A stretch of 64,000 nt of DNA from Fibrobacter sp. (GCA_017965445.1 JAGCPZ010000048.1:1-64000); one strand, 5' to 3'. Positions 8,347 to 17,556 are shown, counted from the stretch's first letter. Notes: generated from the letters alone by a model not told the origin. Numbers and translations: made by a program.

Positions 8347-9729
8347 ATGATGTCGAGTGTATTGAACAATTTGTTGATGTTTGTTCTTGGCCTGTTGGCC
8401 TTGAGTTTCCTTGTCACGATTCATGAACTTGGCCATTTTTTGGTCGCCAAATGGAATAAGGTTAAGGTCAATACTTTCTCGGTCGGCTTTGGCAAGAAAC
8501 TTTTTCGCTTTAAGAAGGGGGAGACGGAATATTGCATTTCGGCAATTCCCTTTGGCGGTTATGTGGCTATGGCCGGCGAAAATCCTGACAGCATCGAAGA
8601 AGGCGCAACTCCAAGCGAAGATGATTTTTTGGGAAAGTCTGTGGGGGCTCGTGCCGCGATTGCATTTGCAGGGCCGTTCGTGAACATTGCTTTTGCCTTT
8701 ATCCTCTTGATTTTCCTTTACATGGTCGGCGTTCAGGAACCTGACAGCAAGAACCTCATTATTGGATTTGTTGCAAAGAATTCTTCTGCAGAAATTGCGG
8801 GGATTCAGCCGGGCGATACGATTACGGCGATAAACGGCAAGGCGACTCAAGGCTGGGACGATTTCCGCGAACAGATTGGCGTAAGTCTCGGTGCGGATGT
8901 AACGCTTGAAGTGCATCGTGGTGGCGAACCTCTCGCTATCAAGGTTATCCCGCAAGAACTCGTGATTCCGGCTGTAGATTCGACGTCGGAACCCATCAAG
9001 ATGGGCATCGGCGATATCGGTATTTATCCGCGTAACCGTGTCATCGTGCGCTTGCCGCCAAAAGAAGGCTCTGCGGCCGAAAAAGCGGGAATCATGCGCG
9101 GCGATACCATCTTTGAAATCAACGGAGAACATATTTCCCGCTACGAAGACGTTGTACGCCTTATTGACGGTTCCAAGGGAGCCGAAGTTAACGTGACATT
9201 GAAGCGAGATGGAAAAAAAGTTGACGTGAAAATGACTCCGGCCTACAGCGAAGAATTCGACCGTTACATTGTCGGAATCCAGATGGGTTACGTGATGTTC
9301 AGCGAAACGCATCTTGTGCGTCGCGGCCCGATTGAAGCGTTCGAAAAAACGTGCGCGACCAGCTGGAAAATGACGACGAGCATTTTCCGCTACTTCCAGC
9401 GTTTGTTCAAAGGCCAAGTCAAAGTCGAAGCGTTCTCCGGTCCGGTTTCTATTGTCGCTGTCATGGGTAACGTTTGGATGAGCGGTTTTCAGGATTTCCT
9501 GATGTTGCTCGCTCTCATCAGCATTAACTTGGGCGTGATGAACCTCTTGCCGCTTGCGATTACCGATGGCGGACTCCTCATGTTCCTCGCTATTGAAAAA
9601 GTGCGCGGCAAGCCTCTGAGTCTCAAGACTCAATCCATTATCCAGAATGTCGCGGCGGCGTTCTTTATCAGCTTCTTCGTGTTTATCACCGTACTCGATT
9701 TCGGCAAACTTTCGTTGTTCTTGAAGTAG
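8347..9729 (+). CDS. rseP: RIP zinc metalloprotease RseP (site-2 protease)
   Basis: A membrane-embedded zinc protease of 460 residues. The HELGH motif at residues 26-30 lies in the first membrane segment, and the second metal-ligand segment, NLLPLAITDGG, is at 399-409. Two PDZ domains lie between: one around 125-200 (NSSAEIAGIQPGDTI) and one around 220-300 (AAEKAGIMRGDTI). In the family it performs the second, intramembrane cut of regulatory substrates such as anti-sigma factors and clears remnant signal peptides. Length and order of elements are normal. It stands alone here rather than in the common dxr-rseP-bamA group. The start is followed by an immediate second Met; either could be used. 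Confidence 0.95.
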   Translation: MMSSVLNNLLMFVLGLLALSFLVTIHELGHFLVAKWNKVKVNTFSVGFGKKLFRFKKGETEYCISAIPFGGYVAMAGENPDSIEEGATPSEDDFLGKSVGARAAIAFAGPFVNIAFAFILLIFLYMVGVQEPDSKNLIIGFVAKNSSAEIAGIQPGDTITAINGKATQGWDDFREQIGVSLGADVTLEVHRGGEPLAIKVIPQELVIPAVDSTSEPIKMGIGDIGIYPRNRVIVRLPPKEGSAAEKAGIMRGDTIFEINGEHISRYEDVVRLIDGSKGAEVNVTLKRDGKKVDVKMTPAYSEEFDRYIVGIQMGYVMFSETHLVRRGPIEAFEKTCATSWKMTTSIFRYFQRLFKGQVKVEAFSGPVSIVAVMGNVWMSGFQDFLMLLALISINLGVMNLLPLAITDGGLLMFLAIEKVRGKPLSLKTQSIIQNVAAAFFISFFVFITVLDFGKLSLFLK

Positions 9730-9738
9730 CGTGTTGGG

Positions 9739-9815
9739 CGTCATCCTGAGCGAAGTGCGTAGCACGGAGTCGAAGGATCCAGTGCAGTTATTGAACGCGT
9801 AGCGTGCGAAGGATC
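9739..9815. repeat. Intergenic repeat with CATCCTGAGCGAAG and CGAAGGATC motifs
   Basis: The segment between rseP and the MATE gene contains CGTCATCCTGAGCGAAG, then CGAAGGATC twice (9771-9779 and 9807-9815). This resembles dispersed, non-coding intergenic repeats found in many bacterial genomes. It lies between two convergent genes. Only one copy is in the window, so the dispersed nature is inferred from general familiarity with the motif. Confidence 0.5.
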
Positions 9816-11155
9816 TATTTTAGCCGCTTAATATTGTAAAAATAGATTCCCATGATGACCGAAATCGTGAGAATCCAGCTTATGGGATAAACTACCATCA
9901 GCGAGGCGAACGAGTTGTATTTGGGGAACACGAAAATTACCCAAAGAATGCGGATGCCGCAGACTCCTACCATACAGGTGAGCGCCGGAGCTAGGGACTT
10001 GCCCATTCCAGAAAGTGCGCCCGAAAATACATCCAAGAAAACATTAATTACTAGAAGCCCCACCACAACGTACATGCGGATAGATGCGATTTCAATGATT
10101 TCGGTATTGGACGTAAACACGCTCAACATGGGTCTTGCAAAAATGCAACAGAGCGCGCTCAATACGATGGTGGACGAACACCCGAGCAGAAGCGTCCAGC
10201 GGACCGTGCGGTGGCAACGTTCCATGTTCTTTGCGCCGAAGTTTTGCCCCACGAAAGTCACGCAGGCCTGCGAGAATGAACTCAGCCAGTAATACACAAT
10301 AAACTCGTAAATGAGGGCGATGGATGAGGCCGCCACCGTCGCAGAACCGAGGCTGTTGATGGCCGACTGCAAACACACATTGCTGAACGAGAATACGACG
10401 CCGCGAAACCCCGTTGGGAGTCCAACGCGCAAAATACGGCTCAAGAAGAGTGGCGTCACGCGCAACTTCCAGAATTCCAGCTTGAAGGGACCCACTTCAT
10501 GTAAGAGCATGTAGAACAAGGTAATTCCGCTGATGACGTTGGCGATGACCGTCGCAATGGCCACGCCTGCCACATCCATGCCGAAACCCGCCACAAGAAT
10601 CAGGTTCAGCACCACGTTTACGGCGCCCGCCACCATGAGCACGTAAAGCGGCCGCTTTGTGTCGCCCTTGCTGCGCAGGATGGCGGAGACAAAGTTGTAG
10701 ATCATCACGAAGGGCATCCCGGCAAAGTAGATTTGCAGGTAGAGCACCGCCATGTCCAAAACGTCCGGAGGCGTCGAAATCAGTTCGAGAATTGGCCTTG
10801 CAAAGAAGATTCCCACGAACGAGAGGAATATCCCGCTGAAGAACGCCACCATTACCGACGTATGGACGCTGCGGGTCACGGAGCGGTAGCTGCGTGCACC
10901 GATGGAGTTGGCCACCACCACGTTCGCGCCCACGGAAATCCCGACGAACAGGTTGATGAGCATGTTAATGACGAACGTGTTCGCGCCCACGGCCGCCAAA
11001 GCCTTGTCGCCCGCGAACTGCCCCACAACGGCGACGTCCGCCAGGTTGAACATCTGTTGGAAAATGCTGCTCAAGGCAATAGGGATGGCAAACCTCAGGA
11101 TTTTTCTCCCGAGGGGCCCGTTCAGCATATCGATGTTCGTCTTTGATGCCGCCAT
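9815..11155 (-). CDS. MATE-family efflux transporter
   Basis: An inner-membrane protein of 446 residues with about twelve hydrophobic segments. The N-terminal IALSSIFQQMFNLADVAVVG and the symmetric second half (starting near RILRVGLPTGFRGVVFSF) are typical of MATE exporters of the DinF/NorM/VmrA type, which extrude cationic drugs in exchange for Na+ or H+. The ATG follows AAGGTACTGC, a good Shine-Dalgarno. The substrate cannot be deduced. It converges on rseP and has its own promoter region in the roughly 245-nt gap towards 11400. Confidence 0.9.
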   Translation of the reverse strand: MAASKTNIDMLNGPLGRKILRFAIPIALSSIFQQMFNLADVAVVGQFAGDKALAAVGANTFVINMLINLFVGISVGANVVVANSIGARSYRSVTRSVHTSVMVAFFSGIFLSFVGIFFARPILELISTPPDVLDMAVLYLQIYFAGMPFVMIYNFVSAILRSKGDTKRPLYVLMVAGAVNVVLNLILVAGFGMDVAGVAIATVIANVISGITLFYMLLHEVGPFKLEFWKLRVTPLFLSRILRVGLPTGFRGVVFSFSNVCLQSAINSLGSATVAASSIALIYEFIVYYWLSSFSQACVTFVGQNFGAKNMERCHRTVRWTLLLGCSSTIVLSALCCIFARPMLSVFTSNTEIIEIASIRMYVVVGLLVINVFLDVFSGALSGMGKSLAPALTCMVGVCGIRILWVIFVFPKYNSFASLMVVYPISWILTISVIMGIYFYNIKRLK

Positions 11156-11225
11156 GCAGTACCTTGAAAACGGGCGTAAATTTAGTTTTTAAATTGCGGG
11201 GACAGAAAGGACGGTGCTTCAATGA

Positions 11226-11357
11226 ACTCTATTATCATTTACGGTAGCCGATTGTGAAGGGGCTCGTGAAGGTGCTGACGTTGAACACTACATTCTCGTG
11301 AGCGAATATGGCAAAAACGGCACCGACGCCGAAATCGTCGGATTCAGAAGACGGTAA
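11226..11357 (+). pseudogene. Possible 3' remnant of an unrecognised gene
   Basis: A frame of about 43 codons ends at TAA 11355-11357 and reads, in part, CEGAREGADVEHYILVSEYG and then KNGTDAEIVGFRRR. It looks protein-like (balanced composition, ends in a basic cluster) but has no start codon or ribosome site; an in-frame stop at 11223 closes it upstream. In another frame an ATG at 11222 begins a flavodoxin-like MNSIIIYGS before a stop. I read it as debris of a deleted gene and cannot name the family. This is the main content of the gap between the MATE and lipoprotein genes. Confidence 0.3.
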
Positions 11358-11399
11358 TCTTTGAATTTTCCTTTTGAAAATAAACTATTTTTAGAAGGG

Positions 11400-12287
11400 A
11401 TGAAAACATCAACGATCAAATATTTTGCTTTTTTCTTTTTTTTGTCGCTTCTTTTTACAGGGTGCAGTTATACCTATATTGAAAAGGGAACTTTTGAGGC
11501 GTTCGTACCTGAAACATTTACAGGAGTTGCGTACCCCATAGGGAATGATACCACCAATGTCTGGAAGGCGAATGTTTCCATTCGTAATTATAACAATAGA
11601 TATTTGCAATTGCATGGAATAGAAAACAAGTATGAAGAAACGCAAAATAGTCATTTGTATGTAGATTGTTCGGAATGTCCTAAAGATACGAATATAAAAG
11701 CCGACCTTAGCTATGCTTTCAAGACTTTCCCGGTAACAGGATCGATAGATTATTTTCTTAATGTAAAGCGGATCCTCATTGGATTTGGAGCATCCTTTAA
11801 TCCCTATCCCAGCATACGCTCATCAGTAGGTTTTAATAGCGATTATTTTGAAGTTGGTGGTTTTGCTTCATTTGGATATGCTCATGTTGACTACTCCGTG
11901 AAACAAATCAATTATATGGAGCAAGGAAACATGGCCGGAGGAAATGTGACATGGATTGATAGCATATATTGCGACGATTGTTCTGAATGGAAACTTAATG
12001 GTAATTTTGGAGCGTACTTAAATGTTTTCCCAACAAAAAAACTATCCTTATCCTATTCTTTATCGGCCTTTTCACCTTGGCTCTATGGCGATATAAAGTG
12101 TTATGAGGATGGGACTACGGATTGTTCTTTAGCTTTTGATTTCCCTTACATATTTGCCCAGTATTTCGGTGCGAGTTATTTGTTTACAAAGCATGTTCAA
12201 TCATCCCTAGGTGCGAAAGTTTACTTTGGCAATGCTTTTGATGAACGTATTTGGAATCTTGATATCAAAACATCATTCTTATTTTGA
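11400..12287 (+). CDS. Lipoprotein with probable outer-membrane barrel, function unknown
   Basis: About 295 residues. ATG 11400 starts a lipoprotein signal, MKTSTIKYFAFFF...LLFTGC, with the lipidated Cys at residue 22. The rest is rich in alternating aromatic and polar residues (for example VGGFASFGYAHVDYSV and KLSLSYSLSAF) and ends with WNLDIKTSFLF, a terminal Phe typical of outer-membrane beta-barrels. A lipidated protein with a barrel-like body is unusual. Two Cys pairs lie in CSECP (about 100) and CDDC (about 195). The Shine-Dalgarno AGAAGGG abuts the ATG. I do not recognise a family. Confidence 0.7.
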   Translation: MKTSTIKYFAFFFFLSLLFTGCSYTYIEKGTFEAFVPETFTGVAYPIGNDTTNVWKANVSIRNYNNRYLQLHGIENKYEETQNSHLYVDCSECPKDTNIKADLSYAFKTFPVTGSIDYFLNVKRILIGFGASFNPYPSIRSSVGFNSDYFEVGGFASFGYAHVDYSVKQINYMEQGNMAGGNVTWIDSIYCDDCSEWKLNGNFGAYLNVFPTKKLSLSYSLSAFSPWLYGDIKCYEDGTTDCSLAFDFPYIFAQYFGASYLFTKHVQSSLGAKVYFGNAFDERIWNLDIKTSFLF

Positions 12288-12304
12288 ACAATGAGTAAGG
12301 ACCT

Positions 12305-12790
12305 ATGAAAATGAAACGTGTGCGCGATTTCTTTGGATACCTGTTGGGTGGCATTCTCTTTGTCTGCCTGATTCCGACAATCATGTGGCTTGCGTCGGGG
12401 GTGCCCGCGCTTTGGCCGGTCGATGCGTGGCGCTGTGTCGTGGCGCCTATCGTGATGCTTATTGGCCTCGTGCTGAGCGTATGGACTATTGTTTATATGC
12501 GTAGTCGCGGTAAGGGGAATCCGATGGATGCTTTTGGCCACGAAGTAGCGCCGCGTACAAAGCACCTGATGGTCGAAGGCCCGTACAAGATAAACCGCAA
12601 CCCCATGCTGACCGGGACGCTCATTTACCTCGCGGGCGCTGCCGTATGGCTGTGGACCTGGCAAGCCGCCGTCGTGCTAGTGGCTTTCCTCGCCATTATG
12701 ATGGTGCAGGTTTTGAGCGAAGAAAAACGCCTCCGTCGCGATTTCGGCGAAGAATACGAAGAGTACTGCAAGCATTCGCGGCGGTTCTAG
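12305..12790 (+). CDS. Isoprenylcysteine/phospholipid methyltransferase-like membrane protein
   Basis: A protein of 161 residues with four hydrophobic segments. The conserved C-terminal block reads VEGPYKINRNPM and then EEKRLRRDFGEEYEEY, the signature of the ICMT/PEMT (NnrU-related) superfamily, in which this region binds S-adenosylmethionine at the membrane. The likely activity is methylation of a small lipid or isoprenoid substrate. Substrate specificity cannot be read from sequence and many bacterial members are uncharacterised. Two close in-frame starts exist (12305 and 12311). It lies just downstream of the lipoprotein gene, possibly co-transcribed. Confidence 0.8.
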   Translation: MKMKRVRDFFGYLLGGILFVCLIPTIMWLASGVPALWPVDAWRCVVAPIVMLIGLVLSVWTIVYMRSRGKGNPMDAFGHEVAPRTKHLMVEGPYKINRNPMLTGTLIYLAGAAVWLWTWQAAVVLVAFLAIMMVQVLSEEKRLRRDFGEEYEEYCKHSRRF

Positions 12791-12799
12791 AAATTATAA

Positions 12800-14599
12800 T
12801 CAGTGGGCAATGTGCCACAAAAATATGCGCCAACCGTTAACCGTGTTGGCTCTTTGTTTTTCGCTTGCTCCGTTGTAAATGTAGCCGAAATCGTTCCTGG
12901 CGAACTGCCTTAGGAACGTTGCAAGAACATCCACGACTTGCTTTGGAGTGTATTGCTTCACGTTTTTGCTTGCAGGGGGATATGCAAGCGTGATGAGAGG
13001 CACCGCGAGTTCTCTTCGGTCGTCCATCAGGCAAATCATGGCTGCGGCGGAGGATTTTCCCAATTTCTCAAGACTTTCATAGGCGCGTTTTGCAGTTGAA
13101 TCAACCAGCATGTCTTCGATGATTGATTTGACTTCTGTGAAATGCTGTGCGATTTTGCAAACGGAGCTGTATTGCTTGTTGTCGATGATATCTTTTTGCT
13201 TGGCTATTTCACTTATAATTTTGGTTTTGTTCTCCTCGGTTTCTAATAAAATAGATTTTGCGTTACTGCCCGTAAATGCATACTTGTTTGTATCGGAAGT
13301 ACTTTCGTTTATAGGCGCAATGATTCTTTGATTGTTGTATTTGAATAAGCTAGAATCGTAGCAGTGAATCCCGGTTTCTTGTCCAGCGCAGATTGTTTTT
13401 CTGATGACGATTTCTTTTGCTGAGATATCCCCTTTATAAACGGAGTCAATGACGAAGTTTATTTCGATGCGTTCTGTTGCTTTCTGCTTGATTTCGTTGA
13501 TTTTATTCGTATCGACGTGAAGTACGCCAGAAACAATATGCTGGGACCTAGCGACAGCTCTCCACAAGAATTCGTACTCCTCGTCAACTTTAGGCTTTTC
13601 TTGGGTTTGTTTGCCGACTAAGTCAGCGAAGGGGACGACTTTTTTCCAATTCTCGATGGAATCGTTGAATTTATTCGAAAAGTAATTGCTTGCAATGCCA
13701 ATGTCGTAACCATAAATAATGGTGATTGAAAGAGTTTCGCCATCTTCAAATTTAAAACCTGAATTGAAAATGACTTTTGCAATTTTTATAGCTAATAAAG
13801 TATCATTTTCATCTTTGTTAATCTTGGCGGCGGTGACTTCTATGAGCTTGACTTGGGTTGTCTCTCCATTTAAATTGGTGGTCGTTGTCTTGTTGCGGTA
13901 CATTGATATGCTTGAAATTGGCAGTTCGTGACTAGCAACACTAATAATCTTTTGCATGTCCGTGACATATATGAGCTTATTTGAAACAGTAGCACTGCCT
14001 GCGATGGTTACAATTAAAATTAGGATTGGCAATGCGACTCCCGCATAAAGATATACTTTTTGGTTGGCAATGTTGATGTTTCCTTCGCTTTTTACGGAGA
14101 CGACGAATGTCTTTGCTATCATGTCGTGCAATGACTGTAAGGATTTGTTGTTGACTATGACAAAGTAAGTTTCAAGAACTGGAATGGAAAATAGGATTGT
14201 ACCGAGAATGAGGCTTGGGTAAAGGTCCGCAGAATCAGAAACCGGCAAACCGTTTAGCAAAATATAAGCGGCAAAAGGGATGGTTCTCAAGAAACTTTTC
14301 TGAACAGAAATTGCTTCGGAACTTTTGCCGACCACGCGGATTTTGAGCAATTTTTTAGCGACTGTCTGTCCGTTTAAAATCTTGCTGTTGCCAATTCCGA
14401 AGTAAAATAAGACTACGATGAAGCCTACGATTTTTCCGAGATCTCCAAGTTCAATGAAAAAATCTCCGAATAACAAACCGAGCAGTTTACCGATTAAAAC
14501 GATGATTAAGGCATCTATTAAAAATGCGAAAAATCTTCTCTTTCTTGTCGCAAGATTTATTGTTGTTACTTCGTCTGACGTTGCTACAATCTCATCCAT
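12800..14599 (-). CDS. RDD-family membrane protein with large C-terminal region
   Basis: 599 residues. The N-terminus (RKRRFFAFLIDALIIVLIG, then NGQTVAKKLLKIRVVG) is a clear RDD domain of about 150 residues with three membrane segments. A further membrane segment near 180-210 is followed by about 380 soluble residues with no family I recognise, including KEIVIRKTICAGQE and a C-terminal helical block around MDDRRELAVPLITLAYP. RDD proteins are usually about 150-250 residues, so the long extension is unusual. The tail resembles proteins that end by tracking missing or elapsed states, but this is speculation. The ATG follows AAGGGT. It converges on the methyltransferase-like gene. Confidence 0.75.
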   Translation of the reverse strand: MDEIVATSDEVTTINLATRKRRFFAFLIDALIIVLIGKLLGLLFGDFFIELGDLGKIVGFIVVLFYFGIGNSKILNGQTVAKKLLKIRVVGKSSEAISVQKSFLRTIPFAAYILLNGLPVSDSADLYPSLILGTILFSIPVLETYFVIVNNKSLQSLHDMIAKTFVVSVKSEGNINIANQKVYLYAGVALPILILIVTIAGSATVSNKLIYVTDMQKIISVASHELPISSISMYRNKTTTTNLNGETTQVKLIEVTAAKINKDENDTLLAIKIAKVIFNSGFKFEDGETLSITIIYGYDIGIASNYFSNKFNDSIENWKKVVPFADLVGKQTQEKPKVDEEYEFLWRAVARSQHIVSGVLHVDTNKINEIKQKATERIEINFVIDSVYKGDISAKEIVIRKTICAGQETGIHCYDSSLFKYNNQRIIAPINESTSDTNKYAFTGSNAKSILLETEENKTKIISEIAKQKDIIDNKQYSSVCKIAQHFTEVKSIIEDMLVDSTAKRAYESLEKLGKSSAAAMICLMDDRRELAVPLITLAYPPASKNVKQYTPKQVVDVLATFLRQFARNDFGYIYNGASEKQRANTVNGWRIFLWHIAH

Positions 14600-14746
14600 T
14601 TTTTTACCCTTAATTGGCTATAATTAAATTTTGTTTCAAAATATACAATCATTTTGTTGTAAAAAACGTTTTAGGTTATTTTCAGAAAGCTCTGTTTCAT
14701 TTGCATTTAGTAAATTATGATGAGACTATATTGTTATGGGTGTCAC

Positions 14747-15280
14747 ATGAACATTCTGATTCTTTCGGGTAGCCCGCGCAAGGGCGGCAATACGGATTTG
14801 CTGGTGGATGCATTCGTCAAAGGCGCTTCGCCAAAGCACCATGTCGAAGTCATCTCCGTTCACGATTACAAAATCAATCCTTGCATCGGTTGCAATTCGT
14901 GTTTTGCCCGCGAAGACCATGCGTGCTGCCAGAAAGACGACATGCAAATCGTCTATGAGAAAATGACGAAAGCCGAAATGCTCGTCATCGCCTCGCCGGT
15001 GTATTTCTATGGATTGAGCGCTCAACTGAAAACCGTCATCGACCGCTTCCACAATCCGATTCGTGACACGTTTCACATCCACAAGATGGCTTTGCTTTTA
15101 GTGGGTGCCGCCTCGCTCCCGGAACTGTTCGACAGCATCCTTACGCAGTATGAACTTTGCCTCAAGTTCTTCAAGCTGCAAGATATGGGCCGTGTGCTCG
15201 TGCGTGGTGCAAAGGATAAAGGCGATGTCAAAAGTGGCGACTCGCTAAAGCAAGCTTTTGAATTAGGACAAAGTATCTAA
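14747..15280 (+). CDS. NAD(P)H-dependent FMN reductase / flavodoxin-type oxidoreductase
   Basis: About 177 residues from ATG 14747. ILILSGSPRKGGNTDLLVDA is the FMN-phosphate-binding loop of the flavodoxin-like fold, and INPCIGCNSCF plus the DACC region (HACCQKDDM) matches the iron-sulfur-flavoprotein/NADPH-reductase group with a Cys cluster. ASPVYFYGLSAQLKTVIDR is the second FMN-contact segment. Such cytoplasmic enzymes move electrons from NAD(P)H to quinones or other acceptors. The exact substrate is unknown. An upstream in-frame start (14717) lacks a ribosome site. It is monocistronic, with a converging neighbour. Confidence 0.88.
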   Translation: MNILILSGSPRKGGNTDLLVDAFVKGASPKHHVEVISVHDYKINPCIGCNSCFAREDHACCQKDDMQIVYEKMTKAEMLVIASPVYFYGLSAQLKTVIDRFHNPIRDTFHIHKMALLLVGAASLPELFDSILTQYELCLKFFKLQDMGRVLVRGAKDKGDVKSGDSLKQAFELGQSI

Positions 15281-15298
15281 AAATAGAAACGCCTATTA

Positions 15299-16351
15299 TC
15301 AGCGGCTATAATCGACTTTTTCAAGAGCTTTAGGCTCGTTGTTTTCGAGCACCCATTTCACCGCCAACTCGGTCAGCTGATAGAGCGTTTCCTTGCTGCT
15401 CTTGTTGCTTATCGTTTCAGCGAGAGCGCAGGCTTTTTCCGCGGTTTCTCCGCCGACTGTCTTGAAATACGCTGGCAGCGAGGCCGCCATTTTCCTGTAG
15501 TCTTCGTCCCAGTTGGCTCCGCCGTTATCGAGGATTTCGTTCGTGATACGCCCTATCACGCGTATGACTTCGCCCTGCACCGTGTCCGCATGGCCGCTGC
15601 CGGGGACAAGGAGTTCCCAAAGCTCGTCAAACTGTTTTTGCCATGTCGAACTTTTCACGGTTATCGGCTTTTTCTCGTTGTGGAGTTCTCGCCTTGGCAT
15701 TGGCGTCACGTTGAAAATTTTGTACAGTTCATCAAGAGCGTCGCTGAACTCTTCCACTCGTTCACGTGCAAATTTCGAACGATAGAATTCAAAACTCTCG
15801 CCGATTTTCGTGACAAAACTTTTGGTCTTGTCGGAAGTCTTTGCGCCTGCCGCAAGCAGAGCTTTGGCTATGCGTACCATGCTTACGATGTTCGCATTGT
15901 TGCATGAGCGGAGTGATTCGTCAAGGGCCGTATATTTATCCCAACCGCCGCAGGACTCGGGATCCGCTCCGCACGCGAGGAGGTTCTCTACTGCTTGCGC
16001 CTTGTGGTTGCGTGCGTTGGCAAAGAGCGCATTTCCGGTACGTGCGTCGGCTGCAAAGTTGATATCGGCATCGTGTGCGATTAGGCATTTTAGTAGATTC
16101 ACGTCGGCTGCAAGCTTCGTCGCTGGCGTTTCGCCCCAACCGCAATCCGCATTCAAATCGATGCCATTCTCGGCAAGGAATGCGACGTGTTCCTCAGTTA
16201 GACCTTTGAACGAAAATGCATTTTCTGTCGTTCTGCTGCGTGCTGTGGCGGACACCTCGCATTTGTCGAATACCGCCTTGAATTTGTCCATATCGCCGCT
16301 GTCGATAATTTCCTGAAAATCTTCTGGGAGCGTCTTGCGTTTCTTTGCCAT
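15299..16351 (-). CDS. Ankyrin-repeat-like cytoplasmic protein
   Basis: 350 residues with no signal peptide. Residues about 45-190 contain degenerate ankyrin units (GLTEEHVAFLAENGIDLNAD, LLKCLIAHDADINFAADART, AVENLLACGADPES, KALLAAGAKTSD), which normally mediate protein binding. The rest is helical and charged, with no enzymatic motif. The ATG follows AAGGACAAAAG. It is the first of three minus-strand genes of similar style (to 17556). Such ankyrin and HEAT-like proteins often occur as immunity or accessory proteins of polymorphic-toxin loci, but no toxin is visible here. Confidence 0.7.
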   Translation of the reverse strand: MAKKRKTLPEDFQEIIDSGDMDKFKAVFDKCEVSATARSRTTENAFSFKGLTEEHVAFLAENGIDLNADCGWGETPATKLAADVNLLKCLIAHDADINFAADARTGNALFANARNHKAQAVENLLACGADPESCGGWDKYTALDESLRSCNNANIVSMVRIAKALLAAGAKTSDKTKSFVTKIGESFEFYRSKFARERVEEFSDALDELYKIFNVTPMPRRELHNEKKPITVKSSTWQKQFDELWELLVPGSGHADTVQGEVIRVIGRITNEILDNGGANWDEDYRKMAASLPAYFKTVGGETAEKACALAETISNKSSKETLYQLTELAVKWVLENNEPKALEKVDYSR

Positions 16352-16395
16352 AATCTTTTGTCCTTAATTCTTAAAATGGAAATTCTACAGTTCTT

Positions 16396-17034
16396 CTATC
16401 TCAGCTTTACATACTTGCCTTTCAAGGAATTTTCCGCTACATATTTAACAGGTACATCACCTGTAGCAATGCAATGCAACAAAAAATCTCTCACAAGACT
16501 AGGCTCCCACCCCGCACAAGCCGCCACCAATCCATAACGGGGGTCGCAAAATCCTTTTCCTATATTTTTCCCGAAATCCCAAACCGCATCAATTATAGTC
16601 TTTATGTCCTCGTTGTTGGGTTGCATTTTATCATATCCAAGAGCGTCGAGCATGCCATATCCCAAAGAATAACCCATTGTGCTTAATCTTTTGAGCAACT
16701 CGGAAACGTCTGATTTATCTTTTCTCTTGACTCTGATTAACGCTCTACCAGCGACATTCGTAATCGTATCGAATTCTTCATTTATTTCTGCGATTTGCTC
16801 GAGAAACGGCGTGGCTTTCTTATAATCGTTAATCCCGATACAGTGTATTAATTCACACTTTGTTTCCCAAGATTTTTGATTCCGCAACAACTCATTTTGC
16901 AACGCATCTATAACGAAATCTTCCAATTCCGGCATCAAATTTTTTTGCAAGAACTTTGCGGCTTTTCTCACGTCGGTCGTTTTCATGCTTGACAACAACG
17001 TTTTTATTTCGTCCACATTTTTACAGTTTCCCAT
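16396..17034 (-). CDS. Helical-repeat (HEAT-like) protein, function unknown
   Basis: About 212 residues. GGAGGG at 17043-17048 is 8 nt from the ATG at 17034 but only 2 nt from an earlier ATG at 17040, so 17034 is preferred. The sequence is built of short amphipathic helices (for example TTDVRKAAKFLQKNLMPELE and WETKCELIHCIGINDYKKAT), like HEAT or armadillo repeats. It has no signal peptide or catalytic motif. It probably binds a protein partner; the setting between an ankyrin-like and a Cys-rich protein suggests an immunity-type role. The family is not identified. Confidence 0.6.
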   Translation of the reverse strand: MGNCKNVDEIKTLLSSMKTTDVRKAAKFLQKNLMPELEDFVIDALQNELLRNQKSWETKCELIHCIGINDYKKATPFLEQIAEINEEFDTITNVAGRALIRVKRKDKSDVSELLKRLSTMGYSLGYGMLDALGYDKMQPNNEDIKTIIDAVWDFGKNIGKGFCDPRYGLVAACAGWEPSLVRDFLLHCIATGDVPVKYVAENSLKGKYVKLR

Positions 17035-17103
17035 TCGCATATCCCTCCGTCGCTGCAGTCAATCATTTATCTATGCTGTTAAATATATCATTCTTTATAA
17101 TCA

Positions 17104-17556
17104 TTAGTAATGAGCGATTATCACATTTATCTCGCAATCTAAGATTTTCTGAATAGATTCAATTAACGCTTCGTCATCGTCTATCAGTTTTTTGGGATTC
17201 GTAACATTTATACTGCAACAAGCAAAGCCACATTTAAAATCATATTTCAAGTCATTAAGCGACGAAGCTTCGCCGCAACACGGCAGGGTAATATCGAGCT
17301 TTTTAAATTCATCTTCACATGCGATACCCATAGCTTCATTCCACCAGTCAAAGCTTATTTCTTTTCCGCATTTAGGGCACGTTATATTCACGAGATTGCT
17401 TCCACAATCAATAAACTCCGGATTATCCGTGACTTCCAAATCGACACAATCGCATGTAACCGTAGATTCAATAAACGACTTTGCTGCGTTTAACTTGTCC
17501 TGAGAAACCTTCGTGTATGGACTTTTGGGAATTATCTTGTAAACTTGATCTGACAT
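17104..17556 (-). CDS. Cysteine-rich small protein with zinc-ribbon-like motif, function unknown
   Basis: 150 residues. A central ITCPKCGKEISFDWWNEA is followed by LPCCGEAS and CGFACCS, giving several CxxC-type pairs that could bind zinc; an N-terminal CDC pair is also present. It has no signal peptide. Start chosen at 17556 because GGGGG lies five bases upstream. It is the last of the minus-strand trio. Small Cys-rich proteins of this kind are common orphan immunity-like genes. I do not recognise a named family. Confidence 0.6.
   Translation of the reverse strand: MSDQVYKIIPKSPYTKVSQDKLNAAKSFIESTVTCDCVDLEVTDNPEFIDCGSNLVNITCPKCGKEISFDWWNEAMGIACEDEFKKLDITLPCCGEASSLNDLKYDFKCGFACCSINVTNPKKLIDDDEALIESIQKILDCEINVIIAHY

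Noticed and set aside
8347-8352. Signal peptide at the start of rseP
   Set aside because: The hydrophobic start is the first catalytic membrane helix holding HELGH, not a cleavable signal.
8281-9765. Long minus-strand ORF of 494 codons opposite rseP
   Set aside because: It is the antisense of rseP, His/Arg/Asn-rich, with no motif and no start signal.
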